From assembly GCA_036657395.1 (NCBI GenBank), contig JAVXGM010000004.1:1-64000 (forward strand): a stretch of 64,000 nucleotides of DNA, written 5' to 3'. The notes beneath the pieces were generated by a model. It searched no databases. It saw only the letters and a program-made list of their open reading frames with translations, and was not told the origin of the DNA. Positions 53,117 to 61,405 of this stretch are shown here, one piece after another. The stretch's first letter is position 1. Each line of letters starts with the position of its first letter. Both the position numbers and the translations under genes were made by a program. The stretch is from JAVXGM01 sp036657395 (GTDB lineage Bacteria > Bacillota > Clostridia > Peptostreptococcales > Anaerovoracaceae).

Positions 53117-53851
53117 TCATCCTAATTTTTTTATCTCCCTTTGTAATCTACTGATAATCTTTTTTTCAAGTCTTGATATGTAAGATTGGGATATTCCCAT
53201 TTGGTCGGCTACTTCTTTCTGGGTCATTTCATTTCCGTTGATTAGACCAAAACGCATTTCCATAATTTCTTTTTCTCTGTGGGAAAGCTTGTTCATTGCG
53301 TAGGTAAGCAAATTTTTGTTTACCTCTTCTTCTATGTGAGTGTACACAACATCATTTTCCGTTCCTAAAATATCCGACAGCAAAAGTTCATTCCCGTCCC
53401 AATCTACGTTAAGAGGTTCATCAAGGGAAATATCCCCCTTTGTCTTGCTATTTCTCCTAAGATACATGAGAATCTCATTCTCGATGCAGCGAGATGCATA
53501 AGTTGCCAATTTAATATTCTTATCCATCTTAAAGGTGTTTACCGCTTTAATAAGCCCAATGCTACCTATAGAAATCAAATCCTCTACATTAATTCTAGAA
53601 TTTTCAAATTTTTTTGCAATGTAGACTACCAATCTAAGGTTATGCTCAATTAAAAGTGCTCTCGCCTCTTGACTTCCTGCCATAAATTCTTCTAGAGCCT
53701 TTCGTTCTTCTGTGCTATTTAGAGGCGCTGGCAACACATCGCTTCCACCAATGTAGTAAACCTCTTTGTCTCCTGTTCCATTAAGTTTTTGCCATAGACT
53801 CTTAATCTCTTCCCAAATATTTCTTTTCTTTACTGTGTAATCATTTTGCAT
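53117..53851 (-). CDS. sigE: RNA polymerase sporulation sigma factor SigE (pro-SigE)
   Basis: A 244-residue early mother-cell sigma factor. Its N-terminal ~30 residues (IWEEIKSLWQKLNGTGDKE) are the amphipathic pro-sequence, preceding VYYIGGSDVLPAPLN where SpoIIGA cleaves. EHNLRLVVYIAKKFENSRINVEDLISIG is region 2. Overlaps spoIIGA by 11 bases. Confidence 0.96.
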   Translation of the reverse strand: MQNDYTVKKRNIWEEIKSLWQKLNGTGDKEVYYIGGSDVLPAPLNSTEERKALEEFMAGSQEARALLIEHNLRLVVYIAKKFENSRINVEDLISIGSIGLIKAVNTFKMDKNIKLATYASRCIENEILMYLRRNSKTKGDISLDEPLNVDWDGNELLLSDILGTENDVVYTHIEEEVNKNLLTYAMNKLSHREKEIMEMRFGLINGNEMTQKEVADQMGISQSYISRLEKKIISRLQREIKKLG

Positions 53852-54692
53852 TTTCTAATGCCCCTTCCTCAATAATCCTATGCTGCAATAAAACCTCATA
53901 TGGTTCTTCCCCTTGCCAGTATGCGAAATCTTCCTTGCTAATTGCCAAAACTATTTTTCTCACCTGCTTTCCCCCAACAAATACCCTATCCGGTCTAATG
54001 CCTTCCATAATTCCATTCTCCCCAATACTCCGATATGGAATTATGCAATGCCGCTGATCGAGGACTCCTTGCCCCTGAAATTCGGAGAGTATTTTCTTGC
54101 CACAGGTTGCGGATAGAACTGCTGCCGGTCTTCCTGATACAGGATCCCTTAAAAAATTTCCTGTATCTACAAAAGCCTGTAATTCCCACTGTTTATCCTC
54201 AATTTCCACTTTCATACGAGTAAAAACCTGTTCTTTATGTCGCTTTTCCCCAATAAACTGGGCAAACCAAGTTCCCAAAACGTAGGTAACAAGCACTCCT
54301 GAGCTGATTTGTAAATAGGTCACCTTGTGCAAATACACTGCTCCGTTAGCCGTAACTCCTGGCATTTTCACCAGATACATTAATGCCACCGTTACGCCTC
54401 CCATAAGAAAACTGATTAAGTAAAAAATAGCCACCATCTTTACAAAAGCTTTCTTGGTTTTAAAGCCAAACCCTTCAAAAATCACCCCAAGGGAAAATGT
54501 CAGTTTCCCCAAAATAGCTGCTGTCCATCCCATTGGGACAAAAAGAACAAATGCGTACCCACCACACAATATTCCTCCAAGAACAGTTCTCCTCCTGGAG
54601 ATTTTTCTCCCGCAAATCTTTCCCGTAAGCATAAGAATTACGCATCCTGTTATGAAATTTTCCAGAAATAGATATTCCCCGTAAACAGTCAA
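53841..54692 (-). CDS. spoIIGA: Sigma-E processing peptidase SpoIIGA
   Basis: A 283-residue protein with about five N-terminal membrane helices (about 1-145) and a C-terminal aspartic protease domain with LQAFVDTGNFLRDP (DTG). Cleaves pro-SigE in the mother cell after a signal from the forespore. TTG start; AAAGGGGG 8 bases upstream is the 3' arm of the terminator at 54695-54750. First gene of the spoIIG operon. Confidence 0.93.
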   Translation of the reverse strand: MTVYGEYLFLENFITGCVILMLTGKICGRKISRRRTVLGGILCGGYAFVLFVPMGWTAAILGKLTFSLGVIFEGFGFKTKKAFVKMVAIFYLISFLMGGVTVALMYLVKMPGVTANGAVYLHKVTYLQISSGVLVTYVLGTWFAQFIGEKRHKEQVFTRMKVEIEDKQWELQAFVDTGNFLRDPVSGRPAAVLSATCGKKILSEFQGQGVLDQRHCIIPYRSIGENGIMEGIRPDRVFVGGKQVRKIVLAISKEDFAYWQGEEPYEVLLQHRIIEEGALENAK

Positions 54693-54694
54693 CT

Positions 54695-54750
54695 AAAAAA
54701 CCCCCTTTGGTCTATCTCTTTCGATTATAGTCCCAAAGGAGGCTTTTTTT
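54695..54750. terminator. Bidirectional terminator overlapping the spoIIG promoter and ribosome binding site
   Basis: AGCCTCCTTTGG...CCAAAGGGGGTT stem with a ~24-base loop, and T runs on both strands. It ends rplT transcripts. The spoIIG -10 (54724-54729) is in its loop and the spoIIGA Shine-Dalgarno is in its 3' arm. Confidence 0.8.
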
Positions 54751-54770
54751 TGTCAAACCAAAGTGTCGAA
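54724..54770 (-). promoter_or_regulatory. spoIIG promoter with 0A boxes
   Basis: Minus-strand TTGACA (54751-54756), a 21-bp spacer and TATAAT (54724-54729). On the plus strand TTTGTCAAA (54749-54757) overlaps the -35, and AGTGTCGAA (54762-54770) lies 13 bp upstream; both fit the Spo0A box TTTGTCRAA / TGTCGAA. A ~22-bp spacing with Spo0A sites is the known layout of B. subtilis spoIIG. Confidence 0.82.
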
Positions 54771-54799
54771 TAGTTTCTAGTTTTGGCTATTTTTTTTAT

Positions 54800-55153
54800 T
54801 TATTTTACGTTTTTTGCAGTTTCACAGATCTGTGTGAATGCTACTGCATCGTGAATTGCCATCTCAGATAACATCTTTCTGTTAATTTCGATACCTGATT
54901 TCTTAAGACCGTTCATCAACTTGCTGTAAGACATTCCATTCATTCTTGCACCAGCATTGATTCTTGCTATCCACATTCTTCTATATTCTCTCTTCTTGTT
55001 TTTTCTACCAACATAAGCTGAACGAAGTGAACGCATTACCGCTGGGTTTGCTGCTCTAAATACTTTGCTCTTTTGTCCGTAAAAACCTTTTGCTTGCTTT
55101 AATATCTTTTTATGTCGCTTGTGGGCATTTACGCCTTTTTTTACTCTTGCCAT
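54800..55153 (-). CDS. rplT: 50S ribosomal protein L20
   Basis: A 117-residue basic protein (ARVKKGVNAHKRHKKILKQAKGFYG, RMWIARINAGARMNGMSYS) of standard length. Assembles on 23S rRNA and represses its own operon through the leader at 55972-56085. Last gene of infC-rpmI-rplT. Confidence 0.97.
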   Translation of the reverse strand: MARVKKGVNAHKRHKKILKQAKGFYGQKSKVFRAANPAVMRSLRSAYVGRKNKKREYRRMWIARINAGARMNGMSYSKLMNGLKKSGIEINRKMLSEMAIHDAVAFTQICETAKNVK

Positions 55154-55172
55154 TTTTTCTTACCTCCTATTA

Positions 55173-55373
55173 CTATTTCCCTAATACTGTTTTAATTCTC
55201 TTAAGATCTGCGCTTGACAAAGTAGTTGCTTTTCTCAAGCCTCTTTTTCTCTTTGAGCTCTTCTTGGTAAGAATATGGCCTTTAAACGCCTTACTTCTCT
55301 TTACTTTACCAGAACCTGTTAACTTGAATCTCTTGCTTGCGCCTCTATGAGACTTCATCTTATTTTTTGCCAT
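55173..55373 (-). CDS. rpmI: 50S ribosomal protein L35
   Basis: A 66-residue basic protein with MKSHRGASKRFKLTGSGKVKR and ADLKRIKTVLG. Middle gene of the infC operon. Confidence 0.97.
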   Translation of the reverse strand: MAKNKMKSHRGASKRFKLTGSGKVKRSKAFKGHILTKKSSKRKRGLRKATTLSSADLKRIKTVLGK

Positions 55374-55410
55374 GGTACTTAATTCCTCCTATATTAATTC
55401 ATTTACTTGG

Positions 55411-55926
55411 TTACTTTTCTGTTTTTGGTGCCACAAACATAACCAAACTTCTGCCTTCAAAGGCGGCCTTCTTTTCGACATCACCTACTTGGGAAACGAT
55501 TTCGGCAAATTTGTTCATTACTTCAAGACCTCTGCTTGCATAATCTTTTTCACGACCTCTAAACCTTAAACTTACCTTTACTTTATCTCCATCTTTTAAG
55601 AATTTTGATGCCGTATTAGCTTTTACATTTATGTCATGTTCTTCAATGAATGTACTAAGTCGAATCTCTTTCACCTGGGTTGTCTTTTGTTTTTTCCTGG
55701 CTTCCTTTTCCTTCTTTTGTAATTCATATCGATACTTTCCATAATCTAGAATCTTGCACACAGGCGGCTTTGCCTTTGGAGCAATATTAACCAAATCTAA
55801 TTTTCTTTCATTGGATAAATCTAGAGCGTCCTGTAACTTCATGATTCCAAGCTGGCTGCCGTCATGATCAATAACTCTTAGTTCTCTGTCACGAATCTCT
55901 TCGTTAATCTGATTTTCTCTACTAAT
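55411..55926 (-). CDS. infC: Translation initiation factor IF-3, ATT start
   Basis: A 171-residue IF-3. The N domain begins ISRENQINEEIRDRELRVID and continues into GIMKLQDALDLSNERKLDLV; the C domain carries SLRFRGREKDYASRG. The first ATG in frame (55842) would delete 28 conserved residues. The real start is the ATT at 55926, preceded by GGAGGTGCAAGACA. Non-standard AUU/AUC initiation of infC is well known and lets IF-3 repress its own translation. Confidence 0.96.
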   Translation of the reverse strand: MSRENQINEEIRDRELRVIDHDGSQLGIMKLQDALDLSNERKLDLVNIAPKAKPPVCKILDYGKYRYELQKKEKEARKKQKTTQVKEIRLSTFIEEHDINVKANTASKFLKDGDKVKVSLRFRGREKDYASRGLEVMNKFAEIVSQVGDVEKKAAFEGRSLVMFVAPKTEK

Positions 55927-55971
55927 TGTCTTGCACCTCCATACACATTAGCTTGACTCTTTCGAATCAAC

Positions 55972-56085
55972 AAAAAACGGATAGTAAAACTATCCGCCCT
56001 AAAACACACTAACAGTGCTTATGTTCCCTATTTAACCCTATCAGCGCAATTGCCTACAAGGTGAGAAGCGGATGACTTCCTCTTT
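55972..56085 (-). promoter_or_regulatory. L20-type autoregulatory leader with terminator
   Basis: Between infC and its upstream region, the minus strand reads CACCTTGTAGGCAATTGCGC, CTGATAGGG, ATAAGCACTGTTAGTGTG. It then ends in a terminator GCGGATAG-TTTTA-CTATCCG plus UUUUUU (55972-55997). The blocks and context match the Firmicutes L20 leader upstream of infC-rpmI-rplT. Confidence 0.75.
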
Positions 56086-56187
56086 ACTACTTGAGTAATA
56101 TATCATTTTCAGGCTTTGATGTCAAGGCAAACTTTATTGTACACCTGGGTAAATATCATTAGTGAATGAAATCATTTTATATTAAAC

Positions 56188-57249
56188 CTACTTATATTCT
56201 CTTGCTGGTTCTCCATCTAGCATTCTTGCGGTTCCTAGGGCAAGGGCTTCCATCTCATTTTCACCAGGCATTAATTCTACTGGAGCAATAAATTCTACTC
56301 GTTCTGTTATCATGTCGGTCATCATTTTGGAATGAGCCATTCCCCCTGTAAGAATGATGCAATCCAGTTTCCCATTAAGTACAGGAGCCATTTCTCCAAT
56401 TCCCTTAGCAATTTGGTAAGCTTGGGCTTCATAAATGGTCTTTGCTTTTTCATCCCCTTCGGCAATCATTTTTTCAATTTCTCGACAATCCTGAGTCCCT
56501 AGATAAGCTTTCATTCCACCTAGACCACGAACTCGTCTAATCATCTCTTTACGATTGTATGTCCCTGAATAGCACATGTCAACTACATATAGCAGTGGAA
56601 TGCCTCCCGCCCGTTCAGGTGAAAAAGGTCCTGCGTCATCACGAATAGCATCGATAATTTTTCCGTCCTTATGAATGCTGATTGACACGCCTCCACCTAG
56701 GTGAGCAACAATCAACTGCATTTTTTCATAAGTCGTGTTATATTTCTCTGCTACTTTTCTAGATACAGCTTTCATATTAAGTACGTGGCACATACTTTCC
56801 CTGTGCACATCGGGCATTCCAGTAATTTTGGCAATATCTGCGAATTCATCAGAAGTCACACTATCATATATATATGCTGGTATTCCTAAAGGCTTACCAA
56901 TCCAACTTGCCAAAAGTGCTCCTAGATTGGAAGCGTGAGGTGAAGCTTTGCCATTCTTAATTGCGTTAACCATGTCATCATTTACAAGATATCCACCTGC
57001 TTTCATATGAGGTAAAAGGCCACCTCTTCCCACTACAGCATTTAATGTCTTCGGATCTGTCCCCCATTCTTCCATAGTATTTTCAATCATCTTAGCTCTA
57101 AATTCTTCCTGATCCAGTATGTCGTTGAATTGATCCAACTCCTGGGCTGTATGGTCAATGGCTTTCAACACCGCCTGTTTGTTGTTTTCATATAAAGCTA
57201 CTTTAGTAGATGTAGAGCCTGGGTTAATTACTAAAATTTTATACCCCAT
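56188..57249 (-). CDS. buk: Butyrate kinase
   Basis: A 353-residue acetokinase-family enzyme (KILVINPGSTSTKVALYEN, AHLGGGVSISIHKDGKIID, DRILTGGMAHS-type LTGGMAHSKMMTD). Converts butyryl phosphate and ADP to butyrate and ATP. Pairs with ptb 9 bp upstream as the terminal steps of butyrate fermentation. Confidence 0.95.
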   Translation of the reverse strand: MGYKILVINPGSTSTKVALYENNKQAVLKAIDHTAQELDQFNDILDQEEFRAKMIENTMEEWGTDPKTLNAVVGRGGLLPHMKAGGYLVNDDMVNAIKNGKASPHASNLGALLASWIGKPLGIPAYIYDSVTSDEFADIAKITGMPDVHRESMCHVLNMKAVSRKVAEKYNTTYEKMQLIVAHLGGGVSISIHKDGKIIDAIRDDAGPFSPERAGGIPLLYVVDMCYSGTYNRKEMIRRVRGLGGMKAYLGTQDCREIEKMIAEGDEKAKTIYEAQAYQIAKGIGEMAPVLNGKLDCIILTGGMAHSKMMTDMITERVEFIAPVELMPGENEMEALALGTARMLDGEPAREYK

Positions 57250-57258
57250 TTTTTCCTC

Positions 57259-58161
57259 CTATCTAGCAATTGCTGCTGCGAAAATTAGTGAAAAATATTT
57301 TTCTTCTGAAGTAGCGCCTCTAGATACTACAACGATTGGTACTGAAGCTCCCACGATTACGCCTGCCATTTGAGCTTTTGCCGCACACATTAAGGATTTC
57401 GCCACAAGATTCCCTGCAGTCATATCTGGAAGCACCCATATGTCAGCTTCTCCTGCCACTGGACTTTCGTATCCTTTAATCATGGCTGATTCCTTATCAA
57501 ACATCAGGTCAAAGGAGATTGGGCCTTCCACTGTGCAACCTTTCAGCACACCTTCCTTATTCCATTTCTTTAGCTTTGCTGCATCCACAGAAGCCTGTAT
57601 TTTAGGATTTTCCACCTCTGTAGCACATAAAATCGCAACCTTTGGATCTTCGTATCCCATTTTCCTCATTACCTCTACTGCATTATCTACAATCATCTTT
57701 TTTTGCTTCAGATCGGGGGCAATTATCATTCCTCCATCGGTGAGCACAACAAGCTTATGAAATGCAGGAATCTGAAAAAGTCCTACATGAGACATTATGC
57801 TACCAGTACTAAGTCCGTAGTCTTGGTTAACCACTTCTCTCATTAATTCAAAGGTCTGCAACTTACCTTTCATTAGGATGTCTGCTTTTCCTTTTCTTAT
57901 CAATTCAACAGTTTTTTTGGCTGCCTGTATAGGGTCTTCTTCGTTGATGATTTCAACTCCATTCAAAGCAAAACCTTCTTCTTTAATAATTTTCTTAATC
58001 TGCTTTTCATCTCCAATGAGAATCGGCAAGATTACATCATTGATATAGGCATTGTTAATGCCTTCTAAAGTATGAAGATCATGGGCAGCCGCAACTGCCA
58101 CACGTTTCTTTTGTTTATTACCTTTTACTCTTTGTACCAGTTCTTCATAGCTCTTAATCAT
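57259..58161 (-). CDS. ptb: Phosphate butyryltransferase
   Basis: A 300-residue PTA/PTB-family enzyme (KGKLQTFELMREVVNQDYGL, HVGLFQIPAFHKLVVLTDGGM, GADIWVLPDMTAGN-type). Converts butyryl-CoA and phosphate to butyryl phosphate. The permease stop lies 1 bp upstream, so the three genes are likely one transcript. No butyryl-CoA synthesis genes are in the window. Confidence 0.93.
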   Translation of the reverse strand: MIKSYEELVQRVKGNKQKKRVAVAAAHDLHTLEGINNAYINDVILPILIGDEKQIKKIIKEEGFALNGVEIINEEDPIQAAKKTVELIRKGKADILMKGKLQTFELMREVVNQDYGLSTGSIMSHVGLFQIPAFHKLVVLTDGGMIIAPDLKQKKMIVDNAVEVMRKMGYEDPKVAILCATEVENPKIQASVDAAKLKKWNKEGVLKGCTVEGPISFDLMFDKESAMIKGYESPVAGEADIWVLPDMTAGNLVAKSLMCAAKAQMAGVIVGASVPIVVVSRGATSEEKYFSLIFAAAIAR

Positions 58162-59574
58162 TTATGCTTTCACTCCTTGCTCTTCTAGTTCCCTCTTTAA
58201 TTTACTGTGATTCTTACCATATCCAAAGTAGATACATAGACCTAATGCTGTCCAAACAACAAAGGCTACCCACGTAACCCACTGAAGCTGAATTGACAAG
58301 AATGCACAAAGAACCATGGCTACAATTGGAATAACAGGAACGGCTGGAACTATAAATCCTCTCTTAAGGTCAGGGTGTGATTTCCTCAATACGATTACGA
58401 TAATCGATACAATGAAGAATGCCCATAATGTCCCGATATTACAAAGTTCTGCAATAGTTCCAATTGGAAGTAATCCTGCTAGAATACATCCTAAAATCCA
58501 TACACATATAATCGCTTTATTAGGTACTCCCGCTTTGCTAACCTTAGAAAAAGTAGATGGTAAAAGTCCATCTCTTGACATTGAATAAATTAATCTGGAT
58601 TCGCTTCCTAATAAAACTAGAACACCTGTGGTCAATCCTGCAATCGCTCCTACTGATACTAATGCAGATCCCCATTTAATCCCTGCCTCATTTAACGCAT
58701 AAGCAACCGGTGCTGCAACGCCTTCATAGTTGAAGTACTTAGTTACTCCTGTAAGCATAAGTGTTACGATTATGTATAAGACTGTCGCAATAATCAGCGA
58801 ACCCATAATGCCTTTTGGCATATTTTTCTGAGGTTCTTTTACTTCTTCTGCAGAATTTGCAATTGCATCAAAACCTAAATAGGCAAAGAACACAATGGCA
58901 GCACCGGAGAATACACCAGACCAACCAAATGGTAGAAACGGCTTATAGTTTGCCGGATCAATGTGATTTGCAACCAAAACGATAAATAGAACAATGACTG
59001 CTAGTTTTATAATTACAAGTACACTATTTAGAGTCGCACTTTCTTTGGTCCCTTTTAGCTGCAATAATGCCATAATAGTAATAATGATGATTGCTGGAAG
59101 ATTAACTATTCCTCCACTGAATGGATCAGCTAAAAGTGATGCCGGCAAATTAAGGTGTAGCAGAGATAAGATATTCGCCGCATAAGCGGACCATCCTACT
59201 GAAATAGCTGACATAGCAACTACGTATTCCAAGGTGAGACACCACCCAATAAACCAACCAAAGGCCTCCCCCAAGCCTACATAAGCAAAAGTATATGAAC
59301 TTCCCGATGCCGGGATAGAGGATGCCAACTCTGCATAGCACAGGGCTGCACATGCACAGGCAAGTCCTGCCAATATGAAGGATAAAATCAGTCCAGGTCC
59401 AGCGTGTTCTGCTGCTGCTACACCTGTAATAACGAATATGCCGGAGCCGATGATAACACCCACTCCCATCATAGTAAGCTGGAAAGCCCCTAGCGTTCTT
59501 TTCAGTTCTCCACCGTGCTTTTTCCTCCCAAGAATATCTTCCATGGGTAATTTACGCATTATATTATTTTTCAT
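58162..59574 (-). CDS. APC-family amino acid permease
   Basis: A 470-residue protein with about 12-13 membrane helices. TM1 GVGVIIGSGIFVITG and TM6 region AIVFFAYLGFDAIANSAEE are typical of the cationic/branched-chain (YfnA/CAT-like) APC branch. The substrate is unknown. Its link to ptb-buk suggests uptake of an amino acid fermented to butyrate or branched acids. GAGGT precedes the ATG. Confidence 0.88.
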   Translation of the reverse strand: MKNNIMRKLPMEDILGRKKHGGELKRTLGAFQLTMMGVGVIIGSGIFVITGVAAAEHAGPGLILSFILAGLACACAALCYAELASSIPASGSSYTFAYVGLGEAFGWFIGWCLTLEYVVAMSAISVGWSAYAANILSLLHLNLPASLLADPFSGGIVNLPAIIIITIMALLQLKGTKESATLNSVLVIIKLAVIVLFIVLVANHIDPANYKPFLPFGWSGVFSGAAIVFFAYLGFDAIANSAEEVKEPQKNMPKGIMGSLIIATVLYIIVTLMLTGVTKYFNYEGVAAPVAYALNEAGIKWGSALVSVGAIAGLTTGVLVLLGSESRLIYSMSRDGLLPSTFSKVSKAGVPNKAIICVWILGCILAGLLPIGTIAELCNIGTLWAFFIVSIIVIVLRKSHPDLKRGFIVPAVPVIPIVAMVLCAFLSIQLQWVTWVAFVVWTALGLCIYFGYGKNHSKLKRELEEQGVKA

Positions 59575-59605
59575 TTTTTTACCTCAACATTTTCTTCATT
59601 CAATG

Positions 59606-59918
59606 TTATAGTACATAACCCTTGTTAAATGCCTTAATATTAAGTCCTACAAAAGCAGGTTTGACATTCTTTTTAATCATTTCTTCCCAGTCGATACCTT
59701 CAGCGTTCATCGCTTTTACCAGGCACCAAGCAACACGATGTTCATCGCTTTTGGATTGCCTAGTTTTTCTGCGATATCCGATGCACCAAAAATCTGTACA
59801 TCTGTTTTTCCAGAAATCTTTTCGACAATTCCCTTGGGGTTTTGGACATTTCCCATAAGGATAGGCACAGATGGAATTTGATGGTCGCCCACTTCCAATA
59901 CAGTATATTTAATTATGC
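59606..59918 (-). pseudogene. C-terminal remnant of a 2-oxoacid:ferredoxin oxidoreductase gamma/IorB-like subunit
   Basis: The first frame reads GKTDVQIFGASDIAEKLGNP, then KAMNIVLLGAW and a stop. The next frame continues WCLVKAMNAEGIDWEEMIKK, VKPAFVGLNIKAFNKGYVL to TAA 59606. Together they match the end of IorB/KorC-type subunits, so a frameshift near 59715 and loss of the N terminus (stop near 59920) have inactivated it. Confidence 0.65.
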
Positions 59919-59919
59919 A

Positions 59920-60338
59920 TTATTTATCGTGCACAATATTAACTGAAACCCATTATATACCTGTATAAATATTTTTCAAGGCATTTTTTTAAACATTCGC
60001 ACAATTCTCTCTAAAAAACATTTTTTAAGGTATTTTTGTAGTGCTCCCACAATTCTACCCAGTCTTAGTGGGTATATTTTGGCATTCTATAACAAGTTAA
60101 AGTGAAAGCAGTTTACATTTTTCGACCCATAATTTATTTGCCTCAAATTATTACACCTCCTTATTTTTATGCTTAATTTTGTATAAAAATAATACAGAGC
60201 CCTGATTTGGTGTCCGGTTTTTTTAAACTTCACTCATATTTCTATCTCATATATCTTTGATTTTTCTCACGTTCTTTACCAGTTGAAACCCTTTTGTTTA
60301 AGCCTTTTTTCCCTTGCTTGGAGCAATTTTTTATATAA
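59920..60338. other. Gene-free, AT-rich interval
   Basis: About 420 bp between the oxidoreductase remnant and the toxin array. I see no ORF, tRNA or clear repeat, only a small TACCCA/TGGGTA hairpin near 60050-60080 without a T tail. It may hold the left boundary of the prophage-derived region, but I find no att repeat. Confidence 0.5.
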
Positions 60339-60339
60339 T

Positions 60340-60394
60340 AAAAGACAGCCCGCAATTGAGCTGCCTTGGTTAACTGATATTTGTTATTTGAAAG
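60340..60394 (-). terminator. Terminator element after immunity gene A (repeat copy 1)
   Basis: On the minus strand GGCAGC-TCAATTGCG-GGCTGTC followed by TTTTATTA. The block AAAGACAGCCC...GCTGCC, then GGTTAA and a TGATATTTGT-like tail, recurs at 61650 and 62876. Confidence 0.7.
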
Positions 60395-60401
60395 CTACTA
60401 T

Positions 60402-60689
60402 TCAATGGCCAACCTTATCAATATGATTCAACTCTCTGTTTAGTATTTGTGCATCTGATGCAGAATTACATATAATGTCCGTTCCATCTTCAAAATCGCA
60501 CATTAAAGTAAAAGCGATGCCCTCATATGACCCTTTAATGAAATTACAATAAGGCGCCTCAACCACTTTTTCAAACTGAAAATTATTAAGTTCCTTCATC
60601 CACTTCAAGACTTCATTGAAAACCAGCTCTTCGGGCCTATTATCTAAGTTGTAAAAACTGATTTCATTTTCTTCTATCCATCTCTTCAT
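60402..60689 (-). CDS. Putative immunity protein A (95 aa)
   Basis: A 95-residue acidic cytosolic protein (EELVFNEVLKWMKELNNFQF; ICNSASDAQILNRELNHIDK). No family recognised. Its ATG overlaps the stop of the toxin-like ORF by 4 bases (ATGA), the normal layout of toxin/immunity pairs, and it is followed by the recurrent terminator. The immunity role is inferred from position. Confidence 0.6.
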   Translation of the reverse strand: MKRWIEENEISFYNLDNRPEELVFNEVLKWMKELNNFQFEKVVEAPYCNFIKGSYEGIAFTLMCDFEDGTDIICNSASDAQILNRELNHIDKVGH

Positions 60690-61405
60690 CTCAATCCTGC
60701 TTTCTTATCATATTCTGCATTACTTTCCACGCTACTTCTGATGATATCCTCAAGTGCTTCATCTTTAGATAGACCTTTTCTTTCCATCTTTTTCAACAAC
60801 AACTTCTCAAAAGTCGTACTCCTATCTGGTAATGCCGCTCTGCCTTTCTCATCTGCCATCAATTCTCGTGTATTTGATCTTATGCATTGCCTTAATTCAA
60901 AAGCTTCCCTGGCACGTTCTTCTAAAAGGTGAATATCTTTAATCTGCTCAGCAATAGCGCCCATATGGGTCTTATACCACAATCTAGCCTCCCCATTTCC
61001 GAGCTTACCAACAAGCTGCCCCATTTCCTCGAAAGTCATCTGGTTTAGCTTCTCCTGCTTCGCAACCTTTAATGTCCCCCACTTATTACTATTATTATAC
61101 TTCATCTCCTGAAACGTTCCAAGGGTGGAAGGTATCTCTTTACCAAAAATAGCCTTATATTTTGCAAACTGTTTTTGGTATTGTTTACCGTTATGTTTCG
61201 GTTCTGGTGTTGCATCCTTCGCAAACTTCTTCTTCCAGTCCTCATACTTCATATCTGCAGGTACGGAATAAGTCTTGCCGTCTGCACCTCTGGCAATCCT
61301 GGTAGTCCCTTCCATCCATTCATCATCCACAGCAGGCATGGTTGTAGTCCTGCACCTTGGATGAAATGGCGGGGCAGTCACACCTTCCGCAAAGTCTTTA
61401 ACCAT
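60686..61405 (-). CDS. Orphan phage-head/toxin fusion A
   Basis: About 239 residues from ATG 61405 (MVKDFAEG). The first ~65 residues are the tail of an SPP1-gp7/Mu-F-type head morphogenesis protein (GVTAPPFHPRCRTTTMPAVD). The remaining ~175 residues are a different domain ending in EERAREAFELRQCIRSNTRE, RKGLSKDEALEDIIRSS. That block resembles a recurring C-terminal module of polymorphic toxins (from memory, unverified). The frame is open to 61510, but those residues are the complement-frame of the HExxH ORF. The start overlaps the HExxH stop (ATGGTTAA), suggesting reinitiation. Confidence 0.6.
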   Translation of the reverse strand: MVKDFAEGVTAPPFHPRCRTTTMPAVDDEWMEGTTRIARGADGKTYSVPADMKYEDWKKKFAKDATPEPKHNGKQYQKQFAKYKAIFGKEIPSTLGTFQEMKYNNSNKWGTLKVAKQEKLNQMTFEEMGQLVGKLGNGEARLWYKTHMGAIAEQIKDIHLLEERAREAFELRQCIRSNTRELMADEKGRAALPDRSTTFEKLLLKKMERKGLSKDEALEDIIRSSVESNAEYDKKAGLR

